From NCBI GenBank assembly GCA_016858145.1, contig JAEHOE010000070.1, positions 1 to 64,000 on the forward strand: a stretch of 64,000 bases of DNA. Direction: 5' to 3'. Origin of the DNA: Edaphochlamys debaryana. Lineage: Eukaryota; Chlorophyta; Chlorophyceae; Chlamydomonadales. A program made the position numbers and the translations under genes. Shown here one piece after another: positions 19,759 through 30,441 of this stretch. The notes beneath the pieces are model-generated. The model searched no databases. It saw only the letters and a program-made list of their open reading frames with translations, and was not told the DNA's origin. Within the stretch, counting starts at the first letter, position 1; each line of letters starts with the position of its first letter.

Positions 19759-22700
19759 ATGTATGGCCGTGGGCTACGTGGACCGCCGTGGACCCCTGCG
19801 CTGCTCCTGGCCGTCATCCTCCTCGTGACGTTAAAATGCAACGGTAAGCCATGGTCGCGAAAGTCTGCGTGTGGGAATAGGTAGAATAGGATGGATAGCC
19901 AGAGCTACGGCGTTGTTCCGAAGAGCAGAGCTTACTTACTCCACGCCACTTCTAAACTGCACACGGTTTACAAGAAAGAATCGCACGGACACAAAGCGGG
20001 AGCGAGATATCACACGTGCAAACCACCAGTTCTAGTATCGCTCGATAGCAATGCGACCACAACATAACGCAAGTTGTCATCTGCTGGGAAAGAAAATCAC
20101 ACACGATAACAGCAGTGGATGGGTCAGGGAGCGTTCCAAGTGCGTGCCTTGCTTTCGGCGGCCATAAATCGATCGATCGCCAGCTCTCAGTGGGTGGGTG
20201 TTGGGACACATGGCGATGAAACAGGGCACAAGAGCACCTGACGTGTTCAAATGCCTTGGGCAAGCCGGGCGTCTTTCGCGCCTTAGCTACGATCAGGGCA
20301 ATCACGGGGTTGCCTCGGGTTGCCGCCGCCGCGCTCGGGGGTTCGTGCCGCAGCCGTACGGGGGTTCGTTTGTATGTGCCGCCGTACGTACGGACCCGAC
20401 GCGACTGGAAGCCCGCTCCCACGCTCGAGCTCATCTTGGAAGCTGGTCCTGCACTGGTTGATAAGGCTCTAAGCTAGCTGGGGGGTCATGGTCAGGGGTT
20501 CCGCGGCCGCCGCCACTCACCCTGTACACCTAGTACACCCTGCTGCTGTGGGTCTAGCTAGTCTAGCGGGTCCAGTGGGTCGTCCGGTGCTGCATAGAGT
20601 GAGGGCCCCCAGAGGAACTCACGACAGCTGAAGCGATAACTGGCTTGGAAGCCAAGCTCACGTTCGCCCAGCTGGGCCAGCTGGGCCAGCTGCAGCCAGC
20701 CCCTACCAGGCACTCACGCCGCCCCGCCCGCCGCTGCCCTGCCTGCTGTGTCCCCCGCCGCCGCTACCGCCGCCGTCCGGTATCCCTTCCTCAGGCCAGG
20801 GCGCACCCCTCGTCTGCTGGACGCATGACATTTCGAAGGCCTCTCCGGGCATCTCTAAGGTCCTGAGTGCGGCCGCGGCTGTGGAAAACAGCTCAGAGCA
20901 GCTCTACACGGCGGGAGTTGTGTTTCGCATTGCAAGTGACGAGGGTAGGAGCAGGAACGGCGGGCGCATTTCCATGCTCTACGTGGCCAGCGCTACTGAC
21001 GTTGCGGCCATCAATGTGGAGCAGGCCGGAACTTCGCCCCAGGTATCGCCCGTTCCGTCGCCCTTTCCCATTCCGTTCCTTGCCTAGCTAGCTAGCTAGG
21101 ATCGTGCAGAGTCAGGGCATCACCCCTCGCGCCCCTTCTCGACCCGCCTCCTCTCGCCCCCCTCTGGCGGCGGCCATTTTAAACCACAGGCCACCCCACG
21201 TTGGACCTTCGCCTGGGCGCCGCTGCTCGGTGGGTGGCCCAGCAGACCGTGCCGTGTGCGCTTAGCTAGCCTTGGTCGCTGGGGCCTTGGTCATGACACT
21301 AGGTAGGCAGGTAGGGTGGAGAGCCGCCCTACCTTGTGCAGCCGCGTCTCACGGCGCAGTCTGAGCACGTGGCCCATGGCTGGTGCGCCCGTTTATGCGA
21401 GCAGAGGTCATGACGGATGGATCGGCGGTACAGACGGGCAGCAATTCAAACGAGATGACGGGCCTTGTGTTCAACCCGGCCCTCGACCTGCTGTACCTCG
21501 CCGCCGTCAGCAACCGAAACGTGTACGCCCTGGATGCGAGCACGGGACGACAGGTGAATCTTTGGTAGATAGTAGATACCCGAAGGGTTAGATGGGGAGC
21601 GCGGGGATGAAGGCGAATTTGTGTCGTGCAATGCGGACGCTAGCGTCGACCGCGCTGTCGTACACATACACCGCACACGGACATACGGGCAATGGAGGCT
21701 GCTGACGCTGCATCGTTCCGCGCTCATCATGCCCTCCTAGTCGTCATCCGCCGCCCAGCCTGGCCGCCCTTGCACAGCCTTCGAACTTACTGGTGATTGC
21801 TTGGCCGCCCGCCGTAAACCCGCCCATACCTTTCCGCCCTGCCCTTCTCTCTTGTGCGCTCCGCGGCGGCAGGTATGGGTTTGGACCTCCCCGTGGTTCT
21901 TCAATAATGCCCAAAACGTGCTCTCCCTCGGAGAGGGCAGGCTCTTCATACAGGGAGGTAAGCGCGCACGTAACTGTGCTCAGTGGGCTGGAAACTCGCT
22001 CTGGGCCTCCAGTTGGCTGTGTCTAGCTAGCGGCGCGTATAGCTTGTCAAGCTTGAGCCCATATATAACACAACGGACGTACGACCCTGCTGCCTTCGAT
22101 CTGCCTCGCCTCCACCTCCAGCCAACTTCCACCTCTACGCCCTCAATGCCACCACCGGGGCCCTGCTGTGGGATTCGAGCGTGCCCCGGCGCTGGTCCGT
22201 CCTGACCCTCCCGGCCGGGGACCTGGTACTACACACCGACGCAACGCGGTGAGCAAGGTCGGGGCCCTGAGAGAGGCCCAGCAAATGGGGAGCAGGTACC
22301 GTCTGCGGCCAATGGCGTTGGGCTAGCTGTTAGCGGAGGCATGTCGCTCAGTCAGTTGATTAGATTTGTGCGTCCGCACACAGGAACACGTTTGCTTTCA
22401 ACGCAGCTTCAGGCAAGTCAGGGCTAAAGGGTGGGGCTGCGCTGTGCTTGGGCATTACAATCTAGCAGAAGTGCGCGTGCTATTGGGCGCTGGTGGTGTG
22501 CGTGACGCTTGCTCCTCCGAATCACACGAATCACACAGGCAATCTATCGTGGATCTTCAGGCAGGACAGGAGTCGGGAGTACAAGTTCGACCAGGGGGTG
22601 TACGACAGCAACACGCGCATGCTGTACGTCTCCGATGACGCCAGCCACATGTACAGCATTGATGTACGGCAGGGTTTCCTGGCGTGGGACGTGAACATTG

Positions 22701-25700
22701 GAGAGTGAGTAACGGCACGAGCGCTCGTCCATCACGAAGTGGGAGAAGTGGGAGGAGCTGCGTGTTGCTCTTACCCTCTCCTGACATGCGTCTCAGGCAA
22801 AACTAGCAAAACACGGCTTGATTTCTTGCCTTGCCCCACGGCGCGCTGCGCCGGCCGCAGAGCGCTCCAAGCCGGGGACGACACGTTGCGGCAGTACATG
22901 GGCATCGCCGGTGGCGTGCTTTACACCCACAACTTCCACAGTAAGCTCCCGTCCGTCGTGTGTCCTGGGAGCACGTTGCCTACCTTTGGACAAATGACTG
23001 GGGTAGGTTGCCCCCGCCCCTTGCTTGCTCCCTGGCTTGCTCAACTTGCTCCCACGGCTAACTACTGTGACCTTGCCGCCTCCCCCTCGCGTATCTGCTT
23101 GTTCTCCGGGGTTGCCAGTATCCACTTGGGTGCCGGGCAAGGAGAGGGTCAGCGCGCTGTCCGCTTGGAACGCCAGCAGCGGAGCCCTGTTGTGGACCCG
23201 ACCTCTACAGCCGGTGGGCCAATCTGATTGACGTCCGCGTAGCGAGCTAACCAGACTGCAGCCCAGCCACCAAACATGGACAACTAACCTCGATTGCTCA
23301 ACGCATGCATGCAGAGCTTGGTCCGGTTTGAGGTGTTGGAGCCACTTGGCGCGGTGCTGCTTGCCACCATCCCTCCCGCCTCCCCCCCTGCCGACGTAAT
23401 CAAGACGCGCCTATGGCTGGTGGACTTCCAGGGGAATACGGTGGGTGGGCGGGCGCCTGCCTCATTGCGTTCGTGGCGTTCCCTTCACTGTGCGTGGGTA
23501 GCGCGGCAGGATGGCCTCACGCCACCTACGCCACCTCAGCAGTAATAAAACCCTCTATCTGCATGCCCGCTTGCTTCACACGCACCCGCTTTAACCTAAC
23601 CCCTTCAGAGGTGGACCGCCGACCTGGGCGGCACGGCGCGGAGCCCCAGGATCATTTCGGAGCGCCTCATTCCGGACCTGCAGCGCCAGGCGTTCTACTT
23701 CGTCGACTCCAAGGGCTTCCTGGTGGCCATGGCCATGGCCACGGGGCTGCCGGGAAGCGACTTGTGCATCCATCTCGACATCAGTAGCAAGGAGCCGCCA
23801 GGTATGGCAGTGTACGGCAGTGTACGGCGGTAGGGAAAGGTAGCGCCTGCTGCCTGTACGGCACGCACTACATACTAGCGGCGTCACGCGTGGGATGTGG
23901 GATCTGATGTGGGGCACGGTATGTAAGCAGCGGCTGGCTAGCTAGGCTGGCCTGTTATGTACGGCAAGGAATGGGTCGGCTGGAGAGCAGCCTTCAGTAT
24001 GCCGTACATATGCCGTACACTCGCAGGCCCGGCGGGAGACGCGCCGGTGGTGCTTCCGTGTAGTCCTCCCTTTCAGGAGCCAACCCTGCCCCCGCCTCCG
24101 CCGGCTGCTCCCGCCTCGCCGGCTGCTGATGAGGAACCGCCGCTGTGCTGGAGGTGCGCACTGCGCTACACGGGATAGTGAGGTGCAGGGTACAAGTAAT
24201 TCGAAGTCCATAGCGAAGGGTTTTCACGGCAATCCCACCACGCACCCGGGCCCAACATACCGTACTGCCCGCTCAACGCTCTCAACGCTTAAACCAATCC
24301 TTGCCCCCGGAACAGGTCGCCGTCTGTAAATTCCTTGCCTCTATCCACGCCGGCTGTGGAAAACGGGCTAGTTTACTGCTCAGACGGCCTGCTCTTTGTG
24401 GCTGTTAACGCCTCGACAGGTGCGTGTAGTGCGTGTGCGCGTCTGTACGCCGTCCGTCCCGCGCCTCCTGCTTGAGTTGGCTTTAAGGTCCGCGTGCGGG
24501 ATGGGCTTCCTTCGTTCTCATCCCCCTTAGGGCCGGTCCCTTGCTTATCCCTTGCCCGCGCGCAGGCGACACCGTTTGGAGGCAGTGGTGAGCCCCTCAT
24601 CTCCTTGAGTGGTTGCAAGCCAGGCATGCACTCAGCCTTCATCCCTCAAATACCCCAAAACCCCTTGAGAAACTCAGTCCCCCGCTTCCATGCACCCGCC
24701 CACAACAAGCCTTCCATTTGCACACTTCCTGTCATCGGTTGAATCCCCAACTAACGCAGGGGCGGGCAGGGCCTCGTGGAGCCCCTCAACCCTGTGGTGG
24801 CGGACGGCCGTGCATTCTTCGGTTCAGCGGGTCAGGTGGGTGGGCGCGGACGCAGGTGTGCACGCGCGCACGGCACGCATCTATCGTTCCTCTCGCTCTT
24901 AGCGTGTTGTCACGGTAGGTGCCATCGCTGCCTTACGTCATCCGACCGTCAAACCGCAGAGAGTGCACGCCTATGACGCCAAGACGGGCCGCGTGCTGTG
25001 GCTGTTCGACTCCGGAGCGGGCGCCGGCACGAGCGCAGCCCTCTGGCGTACGCCGGGGTTTGGCCCCCAAGGCGCCTACGCGGGTGGCATGCTGTTCTAT
25101 GGTGGCGGGGACAACGCTTGGTGGTCGCTGAATGCCACGGATGGCAGCCCTGTGTGGACCTACCGCCTCGAGGTACGGGGAGCTCGCTTGGGCTCTTGAT
25201 GCGTGCTAGAGGGGGCCTGGGGGCTGGGGGCTGGCCAAGTGCCTACGTGAGGTAGCACCCGTCGCACATTCATGCTAGGCGCATCTCAGGCATCTGCCTC
25301 ATCACTCATCTTTCCGCTTCCTGCCACGGATCTCTTGCTGGTGTGGCCCCAAGCCAGAAGGGAAGGCCCACAAACGATCCCCGCCCTCGCGCATGCTACA
25401 TGATACAATGAGTGCCCCCTTTCCAATTGTACTACAGGACATGGACTTCACCGCCGCATCGAGCGTTGCCGTACACGATGGCATCTTGTACGCCACCGCC
25501 ACGCCCTTCTACAGCACCGTCAAGCCGCGGGCCACTCGCATCCTGGCCCTGGACGCCCGCACCGGCGAGGAGGTGTGGAGCCGCACCATGCTGGGAGCGG
25601 TGACCGAGACCGAGCTGGGGGAGCTGCTGGTCGAACCCGAGCTCGGTGAGCTGCGCACCAGCACATGTAGAGCTAGCGGTCTGAACGAAGCCCAAAGCAC

Positions 25701-27289
25701 ATGAAGGACCTTATCCTTTTGGACATGTTGACATGGAAATGTGCTGATGCCATTGCTTTGCGGCCCCGCGCAGGCGCCGTGGTGGTGGGCACGGACGACG
25801 GAACACTGCAGGCCTACTCCCTGGGCCCCGACGGCGGGGATCTGCTGTGGGCTCTGCGCACATCCACCGCCAGGTTGGCTAGGGGAGCGCAGCACGTGGT
25901 GATGCGGGGGCCAGCCTGCCTAGCGTCCTTCTGGGAGACTCTCGGGCGAAGGCTCGGCTGCAGCGCCTTCTCTGACCACATCAGCGGGCATGCCCGCGCC
26001 CAGCCCCCAACGCACGACTTGATCCCCCGCCCTCGCCCCCAGCATATGGGCGGCTCTGTACCACGAGGGGGTGGTCTACGCGGCGGACATGCAGGGCATG
26101 GTCCACGCAGTCCGCGTCTCCGGCGACTCTCAGGAGGTGCTGTGGTCGGCGGACCTGCGCCCCGTGGTGGCCCGGCTGGTCCCCATCCCCGTGTCGACCG
26201 TCACCATGTTCCGGGTGAGCGCGCGGCCGCTGCGATGAATGCATGGTTAGAAGCCCTGGGTTGGCAGCGGTGTGCAGGGGTGCACGGGCGCAGTTAGCAA
26301 TGCTAATGCGTTCCCGGTACCCGATCTGCGCTGTGCCCCTGCCCGCCCGTCCACGCGCAGCCGCAAACCCTGTACGGCAAGCTGTACGTCCCGACCAACC
26401 AGGGCCTGGCAGTCATGAACGCATCCTCCGGTGAGGTGGACCCACAAGGGACAAGGCTGCAGCAGATGTTATCGTCCAGCAAGGATCGAAAGACGCTGGA
26501 AGCGCTTTGCTAGTTTTGTCCTATTCATCCGCTAGGGGCGGAACTAACTTACGTCTGCCATCTCCCCCGCCTCTCCACCCCTCTCCGCCAGGGGCTGTGC
26601 TGTGGACTGACGGCATGTACAACCGCATCGGTCGCGGCCTGACGCTGGTGGAGCACCCGCCAGACCCCGCGGATCCGTACGGCAAGCCTGTCGTACAAGT
26701 GCTGTACGCGCAGTACTTCAACTACCTGGTCAGCATGACCGATGCGTGCGGAGTGCCGTGGACTGGCGGCGATGACACGGCACCCACGTCCTCACCGCCT
26801 CCACCCCCTTCGGCCCCGCCTACACCCCTCGTGCCGCCCAGCTGCCCACCCTGCCCCAACAACACGGCTTGTGGCGGGTTCGAAGGCACCGGCGGAAGCA
26901 TAACGCAGCCCCGTCTGACGCAGACTCTATCACTGGGCCTGACCGGCGTGCCGTACAGCGTCGTGACGAGCCGGGGCGGCCGTGCGGCAGTGCTGCGGTC
27001 TCTGCGTGAGGCTCTTGGGAGCAGCGGAGCCGGCGGCCGTGCAGAGCTGGTGTGGAGGTCGGCGGCGCGGGCAGACGCCCCCCGTGACGTGTACGGCGGA
27101 GTTGTGGTGAAGGTGGAGCTGAGGGCCGGGAGCGCGGGGCTGCTGAGCGATTGCCAGACCTCGCTGGAGGGGGCCGTGCTCGAGGGACGGTTGGAGGAGG
27201 GCCTGCGCCGGGCCCTGAGGGGCCTGGCCCAAACGGCCCCAGTGCTGGCGCCGGCGGTGCGTGTGCGTTCCCTGATGGCGCTGGGCTAG
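19759..27289 (+). CDS. Secreted PQQ-type beta-propeller protein
   Basis: A 21-exon gene of 1056 codons: 19759-19843, 20795-21042, 21407-21553, 21873-21957, 22122-22248, 22384-22412, 22539-22704, 22861-22940, 23119-23213, 23315-23440, 23609-23801, 24027-24153, 24316-24419, 24566-24587, 24760-24835, 24960-25172, 25438-25645, 25774-25873, 26043-26214, 26361-26430 and 26592-27289. All joins are in phase. Exon 1 encodes a signal peptide (Arg-rich start, then ALLLAVILLVTL). The body has at least eight PQQ-like blade motifs such as VYALDASTG, LYALNATTGALLW, VHAYDAKTGRVLW and ILALDARTGEEVW, the repeat seen in quinoprotein dehydrogenases and BamB. The C-terminal 230 residues (last exon) hold a Pro-rich hinge with SPPPPP, then a domain I do not recognise. 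NxS/T sites fit secretion. Catalytic quinoprotein residues were not identified, so cofactor binding is open. The intron after exon 6 has a GC donor. Confidence 0.88.
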
Positions 27290-27774
27290 CGGAGGAAGGG
27301 GGAGGCGATCGAGGCAGCGCCGCTGGCGCCAGGACGGCCCTAGATTAGGGTGACTCATAGAGGCTCAGTCATCAGCTCTAGAGAGGCTTTGCAACACTGT
27401 GAGGTTCCGATGGCTAATCCAAGTGTGGGGAAGACCCCTGCCCCGGGCGCGCCGGGTTCGGGCGCGTGGGCATGGGCGTGGGCATGTGGGCAGCAGGTCG
27501 CAGCAGGCACCTGCAGGTTCGAACGGGGTGACGGGCGGCCGCAGAACCGCGCTCCTGCACTCGCAATTCATCATTACACGCAGGTTGCTGAGGCTGAACG
27601 AAGTGGTTGTATGCGGTGCTGCCGTACTCACGGCGAGGGCTCCGCCCTGCCGTGCCCGACCCGGGGTTTTCCCACTGCGTCAGACCGCCACGTCGCGCGT
27701 CCAAAGTTCCATCCGCTGCCCGACTAACTGTGTGGAAGATCAGCGCACATTGCCCAAGGGAGCCGCATTCCGAC
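27290..27774. other. Spacer between the PQQ gene and the TMEM254-like pair
   Basis: Holds the PQQ 3' region and the upstream region of the first TMEM254-like copy, including the shared 25-bp word. I see no TGTAA signal for the PQQ gene here and no coding feature. Confidence 0.5.
27655..27679 (+). repeat. 25-bp motif shared with 19596-19620, copy 2
   Basis: Identical to the word at 19596, here about 95 bases upstream of the first TMEM254-like gene copy. The flanks outside the 25 bases do not match, apart from a few bases. Confidence 0.7.
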
Positions 27775-28702
27775 ATGGGCGTGCCATCGCGCTGGCCTCG
27801 AGGTGAGCGTTGAGCAACGGGCTTGGCATAGAGCTTTCTCTGCAGCCCAATAAGCCATCGCGCTTGTGGTCGCAGGCCCGGGCTCCGCGGCGGTCCCCTA
27901 CCTGGCGCTGGGTGGGATGATTCTTGGCTGCACCACGGCCTGGTGGCCCGTGGCGCGCGACTGGCCCGTGTTCAAGCAAACATTCGACCTGAGTGCAGCC
28001 ATCTTCGGGTGCGTTGCGCGGCAGCTGCGGTGCGGGCACGGCACGAACACGGCTGATACCCCGCAACCCCGCCGCCTCCTGCCGCTTACCGCCTCACCGC
28101 CTGGCCCTACCTCGCGTGCATCGCAGGGGCATTGGCGGCGTCCAGCTGCTCTAAGGCGCAGCGCTGGTCGTCCACGCACTCGAATCCCTCTTCACGCTCC
28201 GCATCTGCTCCCTGAGGCAGCTATCCACGGGCGACACGCTGTAAGCCACGGGCCGGGGAAGGCGCTCCCTTGAGGGAAGTCCCGTTGACAGGCTGGGCGG
28301 AGTGGGGGAGCAGGTTGGAAGAGCTTCCTGAATGCACGCTTAGACTGCCTTCCTGAGGACTCAGAGGTTTGTCAGGGTCGAGGGGGGGGGGTGTTGACGA
28401 GAACAACGGGGTCGACGGGGGGGGGGGGCAGCAGCAGCCGGCCATGACAGCATGCGGCTAGGTTCACCACTCCAAGGGTGTGGCCAGGCTGAAGCATCCA
28501 TCCATATAAGCTTCATCCTGGCCAGGACGTTGCGTGACCCTCTTGGCATTGCAGGGCAGTTCACGGGTCAGACCCACAAAACAACCCCAGGCCCCCCTCC
28601 CCTCCCCATGGGTCCAGGAGCTGGATGGGGCTGACGGTGCTCCTGGGCTACCCCGCCATACATGAGCTCAAGATGCGGCTGGCAGAGGAGAAGGCGGCCT
28701 GA
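27775..28702 (+). pseudogene. TMEM254/DUF4499-like protein, copy A with in-frame stop
   Basis: Four exons, 27775-27802, 27876-28008, 28127-28240 and 28618-28702, have exactly the same lengths (28, 133, 114 and 85) and intron phases as the intact copy 1.7 kb downstream. Both begin MGV..RWPRG and end with a G-Y-P-A-I-H-E-L motif and EKAA/QKAA. In exon 3 the codon at 28152-28154 is TAA, in the middle of what should be the second membrane segment (VQLL, stop, GAALVVHALESL). No alternative acceptor nearby restores phase. Reading continues normally after the stop, so the lesion is a single nonsense codon. It is either a young pseudogene, a truncated product of about 60 residues, or an assembly error. 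Confidence 0.7.
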
Positions 28703-29616
28703 GTATCCCCTCGGCGGAGCCCTGGCAGTAGTATCCTGTGAGTCCTGGGCATCACGCGCAAACAGCGCCCAGCGGACGAAGCTGCACTTTCCGACCGGCA
28801 GTCATCCTGCCTCCGTACCCGTACGCGCATGTGAGCTGGGCGCTCCTGCCAGTAGAGTAGGGAGCTTGGAGAGTGAGCAGGAGGAGCCCCTAGCTTTGGC
28901 GGACACGTCAGCTGCGCGGGGAGTATTGTGGCTGCGGCGTTGGCAGCCGTGCTCGCCTGCTTGGGCGCGGTGGTCGCCCTGTTGGTTTTGGGGCTGAGCC
29001 GCCGCCGTTAGGCTCTTCGGGCGGCGAAGCCCCCTCGTGGAGTGCGGGGTTCCAACGGATTAATGGCCGGGTGCGAGCCCGCGTGCCGTGGTGCGGGGTG
29101 GTGGTGGAGAGGGGTTGAGGGCTGCACGGAGCCATACACGAACATTGGGCCCCCTGGGGGGGACCACGGGGCTCAGCCCTTTCCCTGCCTTCGGGCCAAG
29201 TTGTGGTTGCGTGCCGCTCTTGACGGCCGCAGGTCAAGTTGACAGGGGCCGGTGGCCGTGGGCTGCGCTTGTTGGGCTGGTGTGAAAGGGACGACCGCCT
29301 GCCGATCTATGCGTGCAGGAGCGTTGCCGGGGGTGGGGTGGGCCCTGGTGGGCAGACTTACACGTGGAAGGATAAATGCGGGCAGATCGCGATCGGCTTT
29401 GTGTTTGTGGGTCTCTGTGTGTGCCGTGCGGTACGGATGCACCGCGTGCGAAACGGTACGGGAGCAGCTGTCAGGCCACTGCAAGCGTCCAAAGTCGCTC
29501 TTATGCTCGCCTGCGCCCCCAGTACTTGCGGTAGGGAAGTCGTGCCAGCCGGCCGTCGCTACCTAGGGGCAGCGTTGAGAGCATACACTCGCGATTCCGA
29601 CACGAGCGACAGCAGG

Positions 29617-30441
29617 ATGGGAGTTGCGCCGCGCTGGCCTCGAGGTAAGTTGCCCTGGGCAGCTTCGTGGTGGTTCGAGTGTATAACATTGCGCTGGCCA
29701 TCGGCCCCGCTGTGCCCGCAGGCCCTGGACATGCTGCGGTGCCGTTCGCCGGCTTGGGCGGGATGCTTCTCGGGAATGCCATTGCGTGGTTCCCAGCAGC
29801 GCGCGAGTGGCCAGTGTTCAAGCAGACGTTCATCCTCGGCAAGTTTCTCTTCAGGTGCGATTCCCTCCAAGAAGCTCTGCAGTCGAGCTCTGAGGCGATA
29901 GTCAAGCATGGCCAAGCGCTGGGTGAACTCGTGCAGGAGCGCATTCGGGCTACAGGTGCTCTTCAGCGCCGTGTTCGTCATCCACACAGTTGAGGCCATG
30001 GTGGCGCTTCGCATGTGCTTGAAACGAAAGCTATCGACCGCGGACACCCTGTAAGCATGGGCAGGAGGGGGGCATGTGCGAGCTGGTTTCTGTGGCAAAA
30101 AGGGGCCCCGGGGCCTGGGAGGGCGTGCCGTGTTTTGGGGACGCGCGTGGGTGGGCGGGATGGGGAGCACGGGGAAGGTGCTGCAGAGGGGGCATCAACC
30201 CAGCATCGGCAGGCATGCCTGGGACTGCAAGACCCACTGTACCAGCCATATTGCACTCTCGTCCCCTCCACCGGTCAGCCGCATCCCGCCGCACGCATCC
30301 CTTGTCTTACCCAACTGTCCCGACGCCGCTCTTAACGCCCACGGTCTGCACCTCAGGGGCTGGCTCGGGCTGACAATGCTCCTGGGCTACCCCGCCATCC
30401 ACGAGCTCAATACGCGCCTGGACGAGCAGAAGGCCGCCTGA
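29617..30441 (+). CDS. TMEM254/DUF4499-like small membrane protein, copy B
   Basis: Four exons (29617-29644, 29722-29854, 29937-30050, 30357-30441) give 119 residues with all joins in phase. Hydrophobic segments lie around AAVPFAGLGGMLLGNAIAWF, GLQVLFSAVFVIHTVEAMVAL and GLTMLLGYPAIHEL. The HTVEAM segment (a His followed by Glu in a membrane helix), the basic loop after it and the last helix resemble TMEM254 (DUF4499), a eukaryotic membrane family of unknown function. The family call rests on motif memory, not a search. The upstream paralogue (27775-28702) shows a tandem duplication. Exon 3's acceptor at 29936 was chosen over one at 29957 because only the former keeps the frame that matches copy A. 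Confidence 0.72.
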
